Shown piece by piece: positions 41,923 to 50,770 of a stretch of DNA of 64,000 nucleotides. The stretch's first letter is position 1. Every line of letters starts with the position of its first letter. A program made the translations under genes and the position numbers. The notes under the pieces are model-generated. The model was not told the origin of the DNA, searched no databases, and saw nothing but the letters and a program-made list of their open reading frames with translations. This DNA comes from Pseudomonas bijieensis. Its GTDB lineage: Bacteria; Pseudomonadota; Gammaproteobacteria; Pseudomonadales; Pseudomonadaceae. The DNA is taken from contig NZ_CP048810.1 of NCBI RefSeq assembly GCF_013347965.1, positions 372,001 through 436,000 of the forward strand. The letters run 5' to 3'.

Positions 41923-42951
41923 TTACTTCAGGGCGCTCTGGAAGAAGGTCGTCAATTTGTCGAAAGGAATGAGGTTGACCCTGTCGTAAAGATCGACATG
42001 CCCGGCGCCGGGGATGATGACAAGTTCCTTCGGCTGACCGGCGAGTTTATACGCTTGCTCGCTGAACTCCCTGGAGTGTGCATCGGCTCCGGCAATGAAC
42101 AACATCGGATGAGGCGAAATGGTCTCGATGTCATTGAGCGGGTAGAAATTCATGAACTTGACGTTGCTGGTCAGCGTCGGGTGCGTGGTCAGGTCTCTGG
42201 ACGAGCCGGATGGCGTGAACTCGCCGCGCGGGGTGCGGTAGAAGTCATAAAACTCACGTTGGATAGGATGAGTATTGTCGTCCAACTGATGCACCGTACC
42301 GCTGGTATAAAGCGTTTCGCCGCCTGCGAACTCCACATTACGTTGTTGTGTGGCTTGGGCGATGATCGCCCGGCGTTGTTCGAGCGTTTGGGAATGCTTC
42401 AATCCATTGCGATTGACGCCACCCATGTCATACATGCTCACCGTTGCGATGGCTTTCATGCGCGGGTCGATCTTGGCTGCGCTGATCACGAAGCTGCCAC
42501 TGCCACAGATGCCGATGGCGCCAATGCGCTCCTTGTCGACGAAAGGCTGGGCGCTGAGAAAGTCCACTGCGGCGCTGAAATCCTCGGCATAGATATCCGG
42601 CGAGACGGCATTGCGCGGGCGCCCCTCGCTTTCGCCCCAGAATGACAAGTCCAGGGAGAGGGTCACGAAGCCTCTTTCCGCCATTTTCGTGGCATAGAGG
42701 TTCGCGCTCTGCTCCTTGACCGCGCCCATCGGGTGGCCTACGACAATCGCTGGATTTCTTGTCTTGCCATTGAGTTTCTTCGGAATGAACAGGTTGCCTG
42801 CCACGTTCATTTGATATTGGTTCTTGAAATTGACCTTCTGTACGGTCAGGTCGTCGCTGGAATAAAAGTTATCTGCGCCGTTGGACATATCGGCTCCTAT
42901 TGCTGAGAGGGAACAGACGAGAAGGGTGAGTAAAACGATGATCTTTTTCAT
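41923..42951 (-). CDS. Exported alpha/beta hydrolase
   Basis: A 342-residue hydrolase with a signal peptide (MKKIIVLLTLLVCSLSAIGA). The nucleophile is in IGICGSGSF, the acid in FIAGADAHSREFS and the His in IPGAGHVDLYD. The central WGESEGRPRNAVSPDIYAEDFSAAVDFL is typical of the dienelactone-hydrolase/X-Pro-peptidase-like branch. It is probably periplasmic and acts on an ester or lactone of unknown identity. It follows the cyclophilin-like gene by 25 bases and lies opposite a LysR gene. Confidence 0.85.
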   Translation of the reverse strand: MKKIIVLLTLLVCSLSAIGADMSNGADNFYSSDDLTVQKVNFKNQYQMNVAGNLFIPKKLNGKTRNPAIVVGHPMGAVKEQSANLYATKMAERGFVTLSLDLSFWGESEGRPRNAVSPDIYAEDFSAAVDFLSAQPFVDKERIGAIGICGSGSFVISAAKIDPRMKAIATVSMYDMGGVNRNGLKHSQTLEQRRAIIAQATQQRNVEFAGGETLYTSGTVHQLDDNTHPIQREFYDFYRTPRGEFTPSGSSRDLTTHPTLTSNVKFMNFYPLNDIETISPHPMLFIAGADAHSREFSEQAYKLAGQPKELVIIPGAGHVDLYDRVNLIPFDKLTTFFQSALK

Positions 42952-42976
42952 TGGGAATCCTGTTGATGCGGAGTCA

Positions 42977-43459
42977 TCAGTGTTGGGAAAACGTCACTTG
43001 CACATCCCGCCGGCCCAGCGCTTGAGCCAGTTTCGCGGTGGCGTCCACTTGCCCCAGGCGCGTGTAGGCGTAGGTCGAGTTGAAGTTCGTATAAAAGACG
43101 ACCAGGGTGTCCGTGCCGTACAGCATCAGGTCGCCATTGCGGATCGCTCCCGGTTTGCTGGCTTCGGCAGGCAGCGCTTGGGGAAGGGGGGCGTATTTCT
43201 CGTTGCGGTTGAGGTCGCTCATCTCCAACGTCAGCGGCAACAACGTGACAAACGCGCGGGCGGCAGCGTTGTCGGCCAAGGTGATGGCGAAGTGTTGTTC
43301 GCCGACGGTCATCCACATCGCCATTTTCTCCCCTTTTGAAGATGCCAACGCGGCACCATTGATCGTTGCGTAGCCGCCAAGCACGAGCATTACCGTCAGC
43401 AAACCGAGCCGGGCCGATCTCATCGCAACGGGGCATTTGTTTCTGTTCATAGGGTTCAT
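42977..43459 (-). CDS. Cyclophilin-like-fold exported protein
   Basis: A 160-residue protein with an N-terminal hydrophobic segment (LGLLTVMLVLGGYATINGAALA). The core FAITLADNAAARAFVTLLPLTLEMSDLNRNEKYAPLPQALP, then DLMLYGTDTLVVFYTNFNSTYAYTRLGQ, fits the bacterial cyclophilin-like fold (PF18050 type), which is a small beta-barrel often found with oxidoreductases or hydrolases. Several starts are possible (43459, 43450). It is cotranscribed with the hydrolase gene. Confidence 0.75.
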   Translation of the reverse strand: MNPMNRNKCPVAMRSARLGLLTVMLVLGGYATINGAALASSKGEKMAMWMTVGEQHFAITLADNAAARAFVTLLPLTLEMSDLNRNEKYAPLPQALPAEASKPGAIRNGDLMLYGTDTLVVFYTNFNSTYAYTRLGQVDATAKLAQALGRRDVQVTFSQH

Positions 43460-43496
43460 GGTGACTTGGGAGCAGTTATGCGACTAGCTAATGAGT

Positions 43497-43515
43497 GCTT
43501 AACAAGGCTATAAGC
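43497..43515. promoter_or_regulatory. Candidate LysR operator
   Basis: GCTTA (43497-43501) and TAAGC (43511-43515) form an inverted repeat with a 9-base centre in the 89-base divergent region between the cyclophilin-like gene and the LysR gene. The form and place suit a LysR recognition site; the short arms keep confidence low. Confidence 0.35.
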
Positions 43516-43548
43516 AGGGCTAATCAATCTGCTTGAAGTGCTGTTGCC

Positions 43549-44442
43549 ATGGTCAAAAGAAACCTTAACGATCTGCTGTCTTTCGTCACGGTGGCGCGCG
43601 AAGGCAGCTTCACGCGAGCTGCCGGGACGCTGGGGGTCTCACAATCTGCACTGAGTCAGGCGATCAGGGGCCTGGAAGCACGCTTGCAGATCCGATTGCT
43701 GACGCGGACCACCCGCAGCGTTTCGCCGACCATTGCCGGTGAAAGGCTGTTGCAGGCCATCGGTAATCGTTTCGATGAGATTGAAGCCGAACTGGATATG
43801 CTCACGGACATGCGCGACAAGCCCGCTGGCACCGTACGCATCACTTGCGGCGATCATGTCCTGCGCACGACCCTGCTGCCCAAACTGGTCGGGCTGCTAC
43901 ACGATTACCCGGACATCAACGTCGAGTTCGATGTCAGCTACGGATTTCGAGACATCGTGGCGGATCGCTTTGATGCAGGCGTGCGCCTGGGCGATACCAT
44001 CGACAAGGACATGGTTGCGGTCCCTATCGGCCCTGCGTTGCGGATGGCTGCGGTGGCTTCGCCAGCGTATTTCGCCACTCGCACCGTTCCCGAGCATCCG
44101 CGCGACCTGATGATCCATCGTTGCATCAACCAGCGTATGCCGACCTCGGGTGGGCTTTATGTCTGGGATTTCGAGCGGCGAGGCAAACAGGTGAACGTGC
44201 GGGTAGACGGCCAGCTCATTTTCAACACGTCGACTCATATCGTGCAGGCGGCGGTGGCCGGGCTGGGCGTTGGCTACCTGCCTGAGGAGGAGTTTGAACC
44301 CCACCTGCAAGAGGGGCGGCTGGTGCGCGTGCTCGAAGATTGGTGCCCGCCGTTTTCAGGCTACTATTTGTACTACCCCAGTCGGCGGCAACCTTCGCCT
44401 GCATTTACGTTGGTTGCCAATGCATTGCGCCAAGCCCATTAA
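43549..44442 (+). CDS. LysR-family regulator
   Basis: A 297-residue LysR regulator: HTH at residues 7-63 (LLSFVTVAREGSFTRAAGTLGVSQSALSQAIRGLEARL), and an effector domain with DIVADRFDAGVRLGDTIDKDMVAVPIG, typical of the PgrR/DmlR-like group. It is divergent from the cyclophilin-like/alpha-beta hydrolase pair, which it probably controls. Confidence 0.9.
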   Translation: MVKRNLNDLLSFVTVAREGSFTRAAGTLGVSQSALSQAIRGLEARLQIRLLTRTTRSVSPTIAGERLLQAIGNRFDEIEAELDMLTDMRDKPAGTVRITCGDHVLRTTLLPKLVGLLHDYPDINVEFDVSYGFRDIVADRFDAGVRLGDTIDKDMVAVPIGPALRMAAVASPAYFATRTVPEHPRDLMIHRCINQRMPTSGGLYVWDFERRGKQVNVRVDGQLIFNTSTHIVQAAVAGLGVGYLPEEEFEPHLQEGRLVRVLEDWCPPFSGYYLYYPSRRQPSPAFTLVANALRQAH

Positions 44443-44577
44443 GGGCGAGTGACCGTTCATAAGCGGATCCGGCGTATGTCTATCGAGTTCGGGCAACGCT
44501 GATTCACGGCTACGGCTTTCAAGTAGTCGCTTTCAGAACACGTTTCGTCGTCCATGTGCAATCGCCAACCCCCGGGA

Positions 44578-44721
44578 GTGGCAAGCTGTGAGGATGCCCC
44601 GGACCAGGTGCGCCAAAGACACCTGGCCGGAGAGCGAGAATGGCGATCGGATGTGCCACGCTACCGTGACGTGGGCCGGACGCCGCAGCCAAGACTCCGG
44701 ACGGCTGCCGCTATGCAGCGG
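44578..44721 (+). promoter_or_regulatory. Structured leader upstream of fdsG (possible riboswitch)
   Basis: The 306-base gap before fdsG holds a dense set of stems. An outer pair GTGGCA (44578-44583)/TGCCAC (44654-44659) encloses a hairpin CCGG-A-CCAGGTG (44599-44610)/CACCTGGCCGG (44620-44630). CCGGA (44676-44680)/TCCGG (44696-44700) follows, then CCGCT-ATGC-AGCGG (44708-44721), extendable by wobble pairs, close to the ribosome site. A molybdenum-cofactor-type element would make sense before a molybdo-enzyme, but I cannot match the sequence to a known consensus. Bases 44443-44570 show nothing further. Confidence 0.45.
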
Positions 44722-44748
44722 TGGCGTTCGAGATGCCGAGGTACGTTT

Positions 44749-45231
44749 ATGCCTGATGAGACGCTTCACCTGCCTTTGATCCATAGCGTGCTTGCGCGCG
44801 AAAAGGACACCCCCGGTGCCTTGCTGCCGATTCTCCATGCCATCCAGGCCGGCTGCGGATATATCCCCGACAATGCCGTCCCGGAGATCGCCCACGCCCT
44901 GAACCTCAGCCTGGCCGAAGTGCGTGGGGTCATCAGTTTCTACCACGATTTCCGTACCACGCCGCCGGCGCGCCATACCCTGCGCCTGTGCCGGGCCGAA
45001 TCCTGCAAGAGCATGGGCGCCGAAGCCCTGGCTGCGCAGTTGCGTGAGCAATTGGCGCTGGACGATCACGGCACCAGCGCCGATGGGAGCATCAGCCTGC
45101 GGCCAGTCTATTGCCTGGGCGCCTGCGTCTGCTCGCCGGCCCTGGAGCTGGACGGGGAGTTGCATGCCCGGATCACGCCCGAGCGTCTGCGTCAGTTGGT
45201 CAATGACTGCATGGAGGAGGGCGCATGCTGA
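44749..45231 (+). CDS. fdsG: NAD-dependent formate dehydrogenase gamma subunit
   Basis: A 160-residue NuoE-like [2Fe-2S] subunit. The four Cys ligands are visible as CRAESC and CLGACVC; PGALLPILHAIQAGCGYIP and LAEVRGVISFYHDF are family-typical. The ATG at 44749 has GAGG seven bases upstream and is chosen over the long frame from 44554, which runs through the structured leader. It relays electrons in the cytoplasmic FdsGBA complex that oxidises formate and reduces NAD. Overlaps fdsB by seven bases. Confidence 0.93.
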   Translation: MPDETLHLPLIHSVLAREKDTPGALLPILHAIQAGCGYIPDNAVPEIAHALNLSLAEVRGVISFYHDFRTTPPARHTLRLCRAESCKSMGAEALAAQLREQLALDDHGTSADGSISLRPVYCLGACVCSPALELDGELHARITPERLRQLVNDCMEEGAC

Positions 45232-46784
45232 CGCTCTGTATCCCCCGCGATTCGGTGGCCCGTGCCGTGGGCGCGGACAAGGTGGCCGATGCGTTGGCTC
45301 GTGAGGCTGAACGTCGGCGGCTGCCGCTGGAGGTGTTGCGCACCAGTTCCCGTGGCCTTTATTGGCTGGAACCGCTGGTGGAGCTTGAAAGTGCCGGTGT
45401 CCGGCTGGGTTTTGGTCCCGTCACACCGGCCGATGTGCCGAGCCTGCTGGATGCGCTGGCAGGCGATCCCGGCAGCCATCCGCTGGCCCTGGGGCCGGTG
45501 GAGGACATTCCTTATCTCAAGAGCCAGCAGCGCCTGCTGTTCGCTCGCGCCGGCATCACGCAACCGCTGTCCCTGGATGACTACCGTGCCCGAGGCGGCT
45601 TCCTCGGCCTGGCCCGGTCCATCCAGATGGATGGCGCGGATGTCGTCGCCAGCGTGCTGGATTCCGGCCTGCGCGGTCGGGGCGGGGCGGCATTCCCGGC
45701 GGGCATCAAGTGGCGCACCGTGCGCGATGCCGCGGGGGTACAGAAGTATGTGGTGTGTAACGCCGATGAAGGCGACTCCGGTACGTTCGCCGACCGCATG
45801 TTGATGGAAGGCGACCCCTTCCTGCTGATCGAAGGCATGATCATCGCCGGCATCGCCATAGGCGCGACCATGGGCTACATCTACGTGCGCTCGGAATACC
45901 CGGCCGCCATCAGCACGCTGAACGAAGCGCTGGGCATTGCCCGTGACGCCGGTTACCTGGGGGCGAACGTGAGCGGCAGCGGCTGCGCCTTCGACATTGA
46001 GGTTCGTGTGGGGGCGGGTGCCTATATCTGTGGCGAGGAAACGGCGCTGCTGGAGTCCCTGGAGGGCAAGCGCGGCACGGTTCGCGCCAAACCGCCACTG
46101 CCTGCCATTCAAGGCCTGTTCGGGCTGCCGACGCTGGTGCATAACGTGGTGACCCTGGCCTCGGTGCCGATCATCCTGGAGAAGGGTGCGCAGTTCTATC
46201 GCGACTTCGGCATGGGCCGTTCCCTTGGCACGATGCCGTTCCAACTGGCCGGTAACGTCCGTCACGGCGGCCTGGTGGAACGTGCCTTCGGCCTGAGCCT
46301 GCGCGAATTGGTGGAAGGCTATGGCGGCGGTACCGCCAGCGGTCGCCCGCTGAAGGCTGCACAGGTGGGTGGGCCGCTGGGCGCCTGGGTGCCGCCTGCG
46401 CAATTCGATACGCCGCTGGACTATGAGGCGTTCGCCGCCATGGGCGCGATGCTCGGCCATGGTGGCGTGGTGGTGGCCGACGACAGCCTGGACATGGCCC
46501 AGATGGCCCGGTTCGCCTTGCAGTTCTGCGCCGAGGAGTCCTGCGGCAAGTGCACGCCATGCCGGATCGGCTCCACCCGTGGGGTGGAAGTGGTGGATCG
46601 CTTGATCGCCAGCACGGAAGTGGGTGCTCGTCAGGAACAGGCCCTGCTGCTGCAGGATCTGTGTGACACCCTGCAATACGGTTCGCTCTGTGCCCTCGGT
46701 GGGATGACGTCCTACCCTGTCGCCAGCGCCCTCAAGCATTTCCCCGCCGACTTCGGTCTGGCGACCACGGAGGCCGACCAATGA
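45225..46784 (+). CDS. fdsB: NAD-dependent formate dehydrogenase beta subunit
   Basis: A 519-residue NuoF-like subunit. After an N-terminal thioredoxin-like domain (about 110 residues, no Cys cluster) comes SGLRGRGGAAFPAGIKW with the NADH site and GAYICGEETALLESLEGKRG with the FMN site. ESCGKCTPCRIGSTRG carries the [4Fe-4S] ligands. Start and stop overlap the neighbouring genes. It passes electrons from the Fe-S chain to NAD through FMN. Confidence 0.95.
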   Translation: MLTLCIPRDSVARAVGADKVADALAREAERRRLPLEVLRTSSRGLYWLEPLVELESAGVRLGFGPVTPADVPSLLDALAGDPGSHPLALGPVEDIPYLKSQQRLLFARAGITQPLSLDDYRARGGFLGLARSIQMDGADVVASVLDSGLRGRGGAAFPAGIKWRTVRDAAGVQKYVVCNADEGDSGTFADRMLMEGDPFLLIEGMIIAGIAIGATMGYIYVRSEYPAAISTLNEALGIARDAGYLGANVSGSGCAFDIEVRVGAGAYICGEETALLESLEGKRGTVRAKPPLPAIQGLFGLPTLVHNVVTLASVPIILEKGAQFYRDFGMGRSLGTMPFQLAGNVRHGGLVERAFGLSLRELVEGYGGGTASGRPLKAAQVGGPLGAWVPPAQFDTPLDYEAFAAMGAMLGHGGVVVADDSLDMAQMARFALQFCAEESCGKCTPCRIGSTRGVEVVDRLIASTEVGARQEQALLLQDLCDTLQYGSLCALGGMTSYPVASALKHFPADFGLATTEADQ

Positions 46785-49657
46785 TCAACATCTTCGACCC
46801 CAGCACCGATATCGACCTGGGCACCCCGGCACGCGACAGCGACGTGCAGGTCAGCCTGACCATCGACGGGCGCGAAATCAGCGTTCCCTCCGGCACCTCG
46901 GTCATGCGTGCCGCCGCCATGCTCGGCACTACCATTCCCAAGCTCTGTGCCACCGACAGCCTGGAAGCCTTCGGCTCCTGCCGCATGTGCCTGGTGGAGA
47001 TCGATGGCATGCGCGGCTATCCCGCTTCCTGCACCACGCCGGTCACCGAAGGCATGGTGGTTCGCACGCAAACCTCCAAGCTCGCCACGCTGCGGCGCAA
47101 CGTGATGGAGCTGTACATTTCCGACCACCCGCTGGACTGCCTGACATGCCCAGCCAATGGCAACTGCGAATTGCAGACCGTGGCGGGGCAGGTGGGCCTG
47201 CGCGAAGTGCGCTATGGCTACGAAGGCGCCAACCACCTGGCCGAGGCCAAGGACGTTTCCAACCCGTATTTCGACTACGACCCGAGCAAATGCATCGTGT
47301 GCAGCCGCTGCGTGCGCGCCTGCGAGGAAATCCAGGGCACCTTCGCCCTGACCATCAGCGGACGTGGTTTCGATTCCCGGGTGGAGGCGGCCGGCGGTGA
47401 CAATTTCCTCGATTCCGAATGCGTGTCTTGCGGCGCCTGCGTGCAGGCGTGTCCGACGGCGACTTTGATCGACAAGAGCGTCGTGGAGATCGGCCAGCCG
47501 GAGCGCAGTGTCATCACCACGTGTGCCTACTGCGGCGTGGGCTGTTCGTTCCGTGCCGAGATGAAAGGCGAACAACTGGTGCGCATGGTCCCGGACAAAA
47601 ATGGCCAGGCCAACCATGGCCACTCCTGCGTCAAGGGTCGCTTTGCCTGGGGCTACGCCACGCATCCAGACCGCATCACCAAGCCGATGATCCGCAAGCA
47701 CATCAACGACCCGTGGCAGGAAGTCAGCTGGGACGAGGCGGTCACTTACGCCGCCAGCGAATTGCGCCGGATCCAGCTCAAGTACGGGCGTGACTCCATC
47801 GGCGGCATCACCTCCAGCCGCTGCACCAACGAAGAAACCTACCTGGTGCAGAAACTGGTGCGCACCGCGTTCGGTAACAACAACGTCGACACCTGCGCCC
47901 GTGTCTGCCATTCGCCCACCGGTTACGGTCTCAAGCAGACCTTGGGCGAGTCCGCCGGGACCCAGAATTTCGACTCGGTGATGAAGGCCGACGTCATCCT
48001 GGTGATGGGCGCCAACCCCACTGACGCGCACCCGGTGTTCGGCTCCCAGCTCAAGCGCCGCTTGCGCCAGGGCGCTCGTTTGATTGTCATCGACCCGCGC
48101 CGGATTGACCTGGTGGATTCACCCCATGCCCGCGCCGACCTGCACTTGCAACTGCGCCCGGGTACCAACGTGGCGATGCTCAACGCGCTGGCCCATGTGA
48201 TTGCCACCGAAGGCTTGATAGACCAGCCTTTTGTCGAGGCGCGATGCGAGGCGGCGGACTTCGCTCGCTGGCGTGATTTCGTCAGCCTGGCGGAAAACTC
48301 CCCCGAGGTCCTGGGCCCGGTGTGTGGTGTGCCTGCCGAGCAGATCCGTGCCGCCGCACGGCTCTACGCCACCGGCGGCAACGCGGCCATTTACTACGGC
48401 CTCGGCGTCACCGAGCACAGCCAAGGCAGTACCTCTGTCATGGGCATCGCCAACCTGGCCATGGCGACCGGCAACATCGGTCGCGAAGGTGTCGGGGTGA
48501 ACCCGCTGCGTGGACAGAACAACGTCCAGGGTTCCTGCGACATGGGCTCGTTCCCTCACGAGCTGCCGGGCTATCGGCATATTTCCAACGAAACGGTGCG
48601 CGCCCAGTTCGAACAGGCGTGGAACGTGACCTTGCAACCTGATCCGGGCCTGCGCATTCCGAACATGTTCGAGGCGGCCCTGGACGGCACTTTCAAGGCG
48701 CTTTATTGCCAAGGCGAGGACATTGCCCAGAGCGATCCCAATACCCAACACGTGACTGCCGCCCTGAGCGCCATGGAGTGCGTGGTGGTGCAGGACATCT
48801 TCCTCAACGAGACGGCCAAGTTCGCCCACGTGTTCCTGCCGGGCAGTTCGTTCCTCGAGAAGGACGGCACCTTTACCAACGCCGAACGCCGCATCTCCCG
48901 CGTTCGCAAGGTGATGGACCCGTTGGCCGGCAAGGCCGACTGGGAAGCCACCATCGCCCTGGCCGACGCCCTGGGCTACAAGATGCACTACAACCATCCT
49001 TCGCAAATCATGGATGAAATCGCCCGCCTGACGCCGACGTTCAGCCGCGTCAGCTACGCCGAACTGGAGCGTCATGGCAGCCTGCAATGGCCTTGCAACG
49101 ATGCTGCGCCGGACGGTACGCCGACCATGCACATCGATCAGTTCGTGCGCGGCAAAGGGCGTTTCATGCTCACCGGCTACGTGCCCACCGAAGAGAAGGT
49201 CAACAACCGCTATCCGCTGCTGCTGACCACCGGACGCATCCTCAGCCAGTACAACGTCGGCGCCCAGACCCGGCGTACTGACAACGTGGCCTGGCACGAG
49301 GAAGACCGGTTGGAGATCCATCCGACCGATGCCGAGAACCGGGGGATTGTCGATGGCGACTGGGTCGGTATCGGCAGTCGTGCCGGGCAGACCGTACTGC
49401 GGGCGAAGGTGACCGAGCGAGTGGCGCCGGGTGTGGTCTACACCACGTTCCACTTCCCTGAATCGGGCGCCAACGTGATTACCACCGACAACTCCGACTG
49501 GGCCACCAACTGCCCGGAATACAAGGTGACGGCGGTCGAAATCGTGCGGGTCAGCCAACCTTCGGAATGGCAGAAACGCTACCAGGCGTTCAGTGATGAA
49601 CAGGGGCGTCTGCTGAAGGAACGCCGCCATGCCGAGAGAGCCGAGGTGCGTCGATGA
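46781..49657 (+). CDS. fdsA: NAD-dependent formate dehydrogenase alpha (catalytic) subunit
   Basis: A 958-residue molybdenum protein. N-terminal [2Fe-2S] domain (CATDSLEAFGSCRMC), the His/Cys cluster region (DHPLDCLTCPANGNCELQ), two ferredoxin motifs (CIVCSRCVRAC and CVSCGACVQACP), the [4Fe-4S] motif TTCAYCGVGCSFR, then the bis-MGD domains. Cys376 in CARVCHSPT is the Mo ligand expected for Fds-type enzymes. The C-terminus has the MGD-binding NVITTDNSDWATNCPEYK region. It uses Mo-bis-MGD, so an FdhD-like sulfurtransferase must be encoded elsewhere; none is in this window. Confidence 0.95.
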   Translation: MINIFDPSTDIDLGTPARDSDVQVSLTIDGREISVPSGTSVMRAAAMLGTTIPKLCATDSLEAFGSCRMCLVEIDGMRGYPASCTTPVTEGMVVRTQTSKLATLRRNVMELYISDHPLDCLTCPANGNCELQTVAGQVGLREVRYGYEGANHLAEAKDVSNPYFDYDPSKCIVCSRCVRACEEIQGTFALTISGRGFDSRVEAAGGDNFLDSECVSCGACVQACPTATLIDKSVVEIGQPERSVITTCAYCGVGCSFRAEMKGEQLVRMVPDKNGQANHGHSCVKGRFAWGYATHPDRITKPMIRKHINDPWQEVSWDEAVTYAASELRRIQLKYGRDSIGGITSSRCTNEETYLVQKLVRTAFGNNNVDTCARVCHSPTGYGLKQTLGESAGTQNFDSVMKADVILVMGANPTDAHPVFGSQLKRRLRQGARLIVIDPRRIDLVDSPHARADLHLQLRPGTNVAMLNALAHVIATEGLIDQPFVEARCEAADFARWRDFVSLAENSPEVLGPVCGVPAEQIRAAARLYATGGNAAIYYGLGVTEHSQGSTSVMGIANLAMATGNIGREGVGVNPLRGQNNVQGSCDMGSFPHELPGYRHISNETVRAQFEQAWNVTLQPDPGLRIPNMFEAALDGTFKALYCQGEDIAQSDPNTQHVTAALSAMECVVVQDIFLNETAKFAHVFLPGSSFLEKDGTFTNAERRISRVRKVMDPLAGKADWEATIALADALGYKMHYNHPSQIMDEIARLTPTFSRVSYAELERHGSLQWPCNDAAPDGTPTMHIDQFVRGKGRFMLTGYVPTEEKVNNRYPLLLTTGRILSQYNVGAQTRRTDNVAWHEEDRLEIHPTDAENRGIVDGDWVGIGSRAGQTVLRAKVTERVAPGVVYTTFHFPESGANVITTDNSDWATNCPEYKVTAVEIVRVSQPSEWQKRYQAFSDEQGRLLKERRHAERAEVRR

Positions 49658-49875
49658 GTTCTGAAAGCCTGATCAAGATGGCCAACCAGATCGGCCAGTA
49701 CTTCGCCAGCGAGCCGGACAAGGCAGTGGCGGTGCGTGGCGTGTACCAGCACATCAAGAGCTTCTGGACGCCGGCCATGTGTCGCGAGTTGATGGCCTGG
49801 CAAACGAAACATCCCGACGCGGTCCTGCACCCGCTGGTGTTGGCGGCATTAATGGAGTTTGAAAAAGCGGCTTAG
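49654..49875 (+). CDS. fdsD: Formate dehydrogenase delta subunit
   Basis: A 73-residue protein (LIKMANQIGQYFASEPDKAV, then FWTPAMCRELM) of the FdsD family, which joins or stabilises the FdsGBA complex in other bacteria. It overlaps fdsA by four bases and is the last gene before a strong hairpin. Confidence 0.92.
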   Translation: MSSESLIKMANQIGQYFASEPDKAVAVRGVYQHIKSFWTPAMCRELMAWQTKHPDAVLHPLVLAALMEFEKAA

Positions 49876-49905
49876 TCGTAGGAGCAAAGTCCTGTAGAAC
49901 CTGCA

Positions 49906-49955
49906 CAGCCCCGACCGGCGCTCTCGTCAACGACGAAGGGAATCGGCCGGGGCTG
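49906..49955 (+). terminator. Terminator hairpin after fdsD
   Basis: CAGCCCCGACCGG (49906-49918) pairs with CGGCCGGGGCTG (49944-49955), a stem of about 12 bp with one mismatch. It is followed by CGTGCGTTTC. It ends the fds operon and lies before the convergent AidA/PixA-type gene, so it could serve both directions. Confidence 0.65.
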
Positions 49956-49967
49956 CGTGCGTTTCAG

Positions 49968-50498
49968 TTATTGGTTATTGACGGTGACATAGGGGTCCCA
50001 AGTGTTGGTCGGGCCAATCTGGTTCAGGTTACGGTCCAGTAGAACGAAGTAGATTTGGTACCAGAGCTTTCCTGGGCTCAGCGCAGTGGACTGCCAGAAG
50101 GTATAGGTCACATCGGTTTTGGCGATACCGCCGGGGGCACCGTTGTCCAGATAGGGCACAGGGATGCCGGGGATGTTAAACGGTGTCGGTTTGGAAATGG
50201 TGCCCTTGTAATCACCGCCCTGGTGAGGGTCGCCGATCTCGATGTCTTTGATCAATGCGATGCGGTCGAAATTGCGCGACAGCGTGGTGGCGCGCCAGCG
50301 AATGATGTCGCCGGGGTTTACATCGAACCACAACTCGTTACCGCCTTCGCCTTCGCCGCTGCTGATGTTGGCGTGGCTGTCGATGGCGCTGCGGGTCACC
50401 AGCATGGCAATCGCACCGCCTACGTCATTGGGGTGGGCGAGCAGGTAGTCGGCGTCAACGTTGACGAGCACATCAATGGTTTGGGTCGCTCCAGACAT
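49968..50498 (-). CDS. AidA/PixA-type inclusion-body protein
   Basis: A 176-residue protein from the ATG at 50498, chosen because AAGGAG lies eight bases upstream. TIDVLVNVDADYLLAHPN at the start, ELWFDVNPGDIIRWRATTLS in the middle and WYQIYFVLLDRNLNQIG near the end are the pattern of the AidA/PixA family. Members form cytoplasmic inclusions in Xenorhabdus or are quorum-controlled in Burkholderia and Ralstonia. No partner gene is next to it. Confidence 0.85.
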   Translation of the reverse strand: MSGATQTIDVLVNVDADYLLAHPNDVGGAIAMLVTRSAIDSHANISSGEGEGGNELWFDVNPGDIIRWRATTLSRNFDRIALIKDIEIGDPHQGGDYKGTISKPTPFNIPGIPVPYLDNGAPGGIAKTDVTYTFWQSTALSPGKLWYQIYFVLLDRNLNQIGPTNTWDPYVTVNNQ

Positions 50499-50586
50499 TT
50501 TGTTGCTCCTTGAGGGTAATGACATTGAAGACCGCGCCTACAAAGGCGTCCGGGCCACCCGGTCCCTGGGTGCGGGCTCGAGAGGA

Positions 50587-50614
50587 ACGATAGGTGATGG
50601 CTTTGTAGTGTCAA
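50587..50614 (-). promoter_or_regulatory. Candidate promoter of the AidA/PixA-type gene
   Basis: On the minus strand TTGACA (50609-50614) is followed after 16 bases by TATCGT (50587-50592). It is about 90 bases upstream of the start codon. The remaining part of 50499-50770 holds short GC-rich stems but nothing I can name. Confidence 0.4.
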
Positions 50615-50770
50615 ATTTCGAATTCTTGACGCTGGCGAAACGGAGCGAAGCGCAGCACAACCAAGGCTTTGATTTACCTTTGTCATAGTCGATCTCTTAA
50701 TGGATTTTTGGTTGTTTTCTGGTGAGTGAGTGGGCAAAGGCGCACGGACGTTGTCGGTGATTGCTATGGA

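Noticed and set aside
44578..44721. Assignment of the fds leader to the ZTP or Moco riboswitch class
   Set aside because: The ZTP 3' consensus CCGCCTGGGC is absent and I could not align the Moco consensus reliably, so it is left as an unnamed structured leader.
45192..49630. Long minus-strand frames (529, 439 and 503 codons) opposite fdsB and fdsA
   Set aside because: The plus strand carries unmistakable Fds motifs over the whole length, and the antisense products have no recognisable motif.
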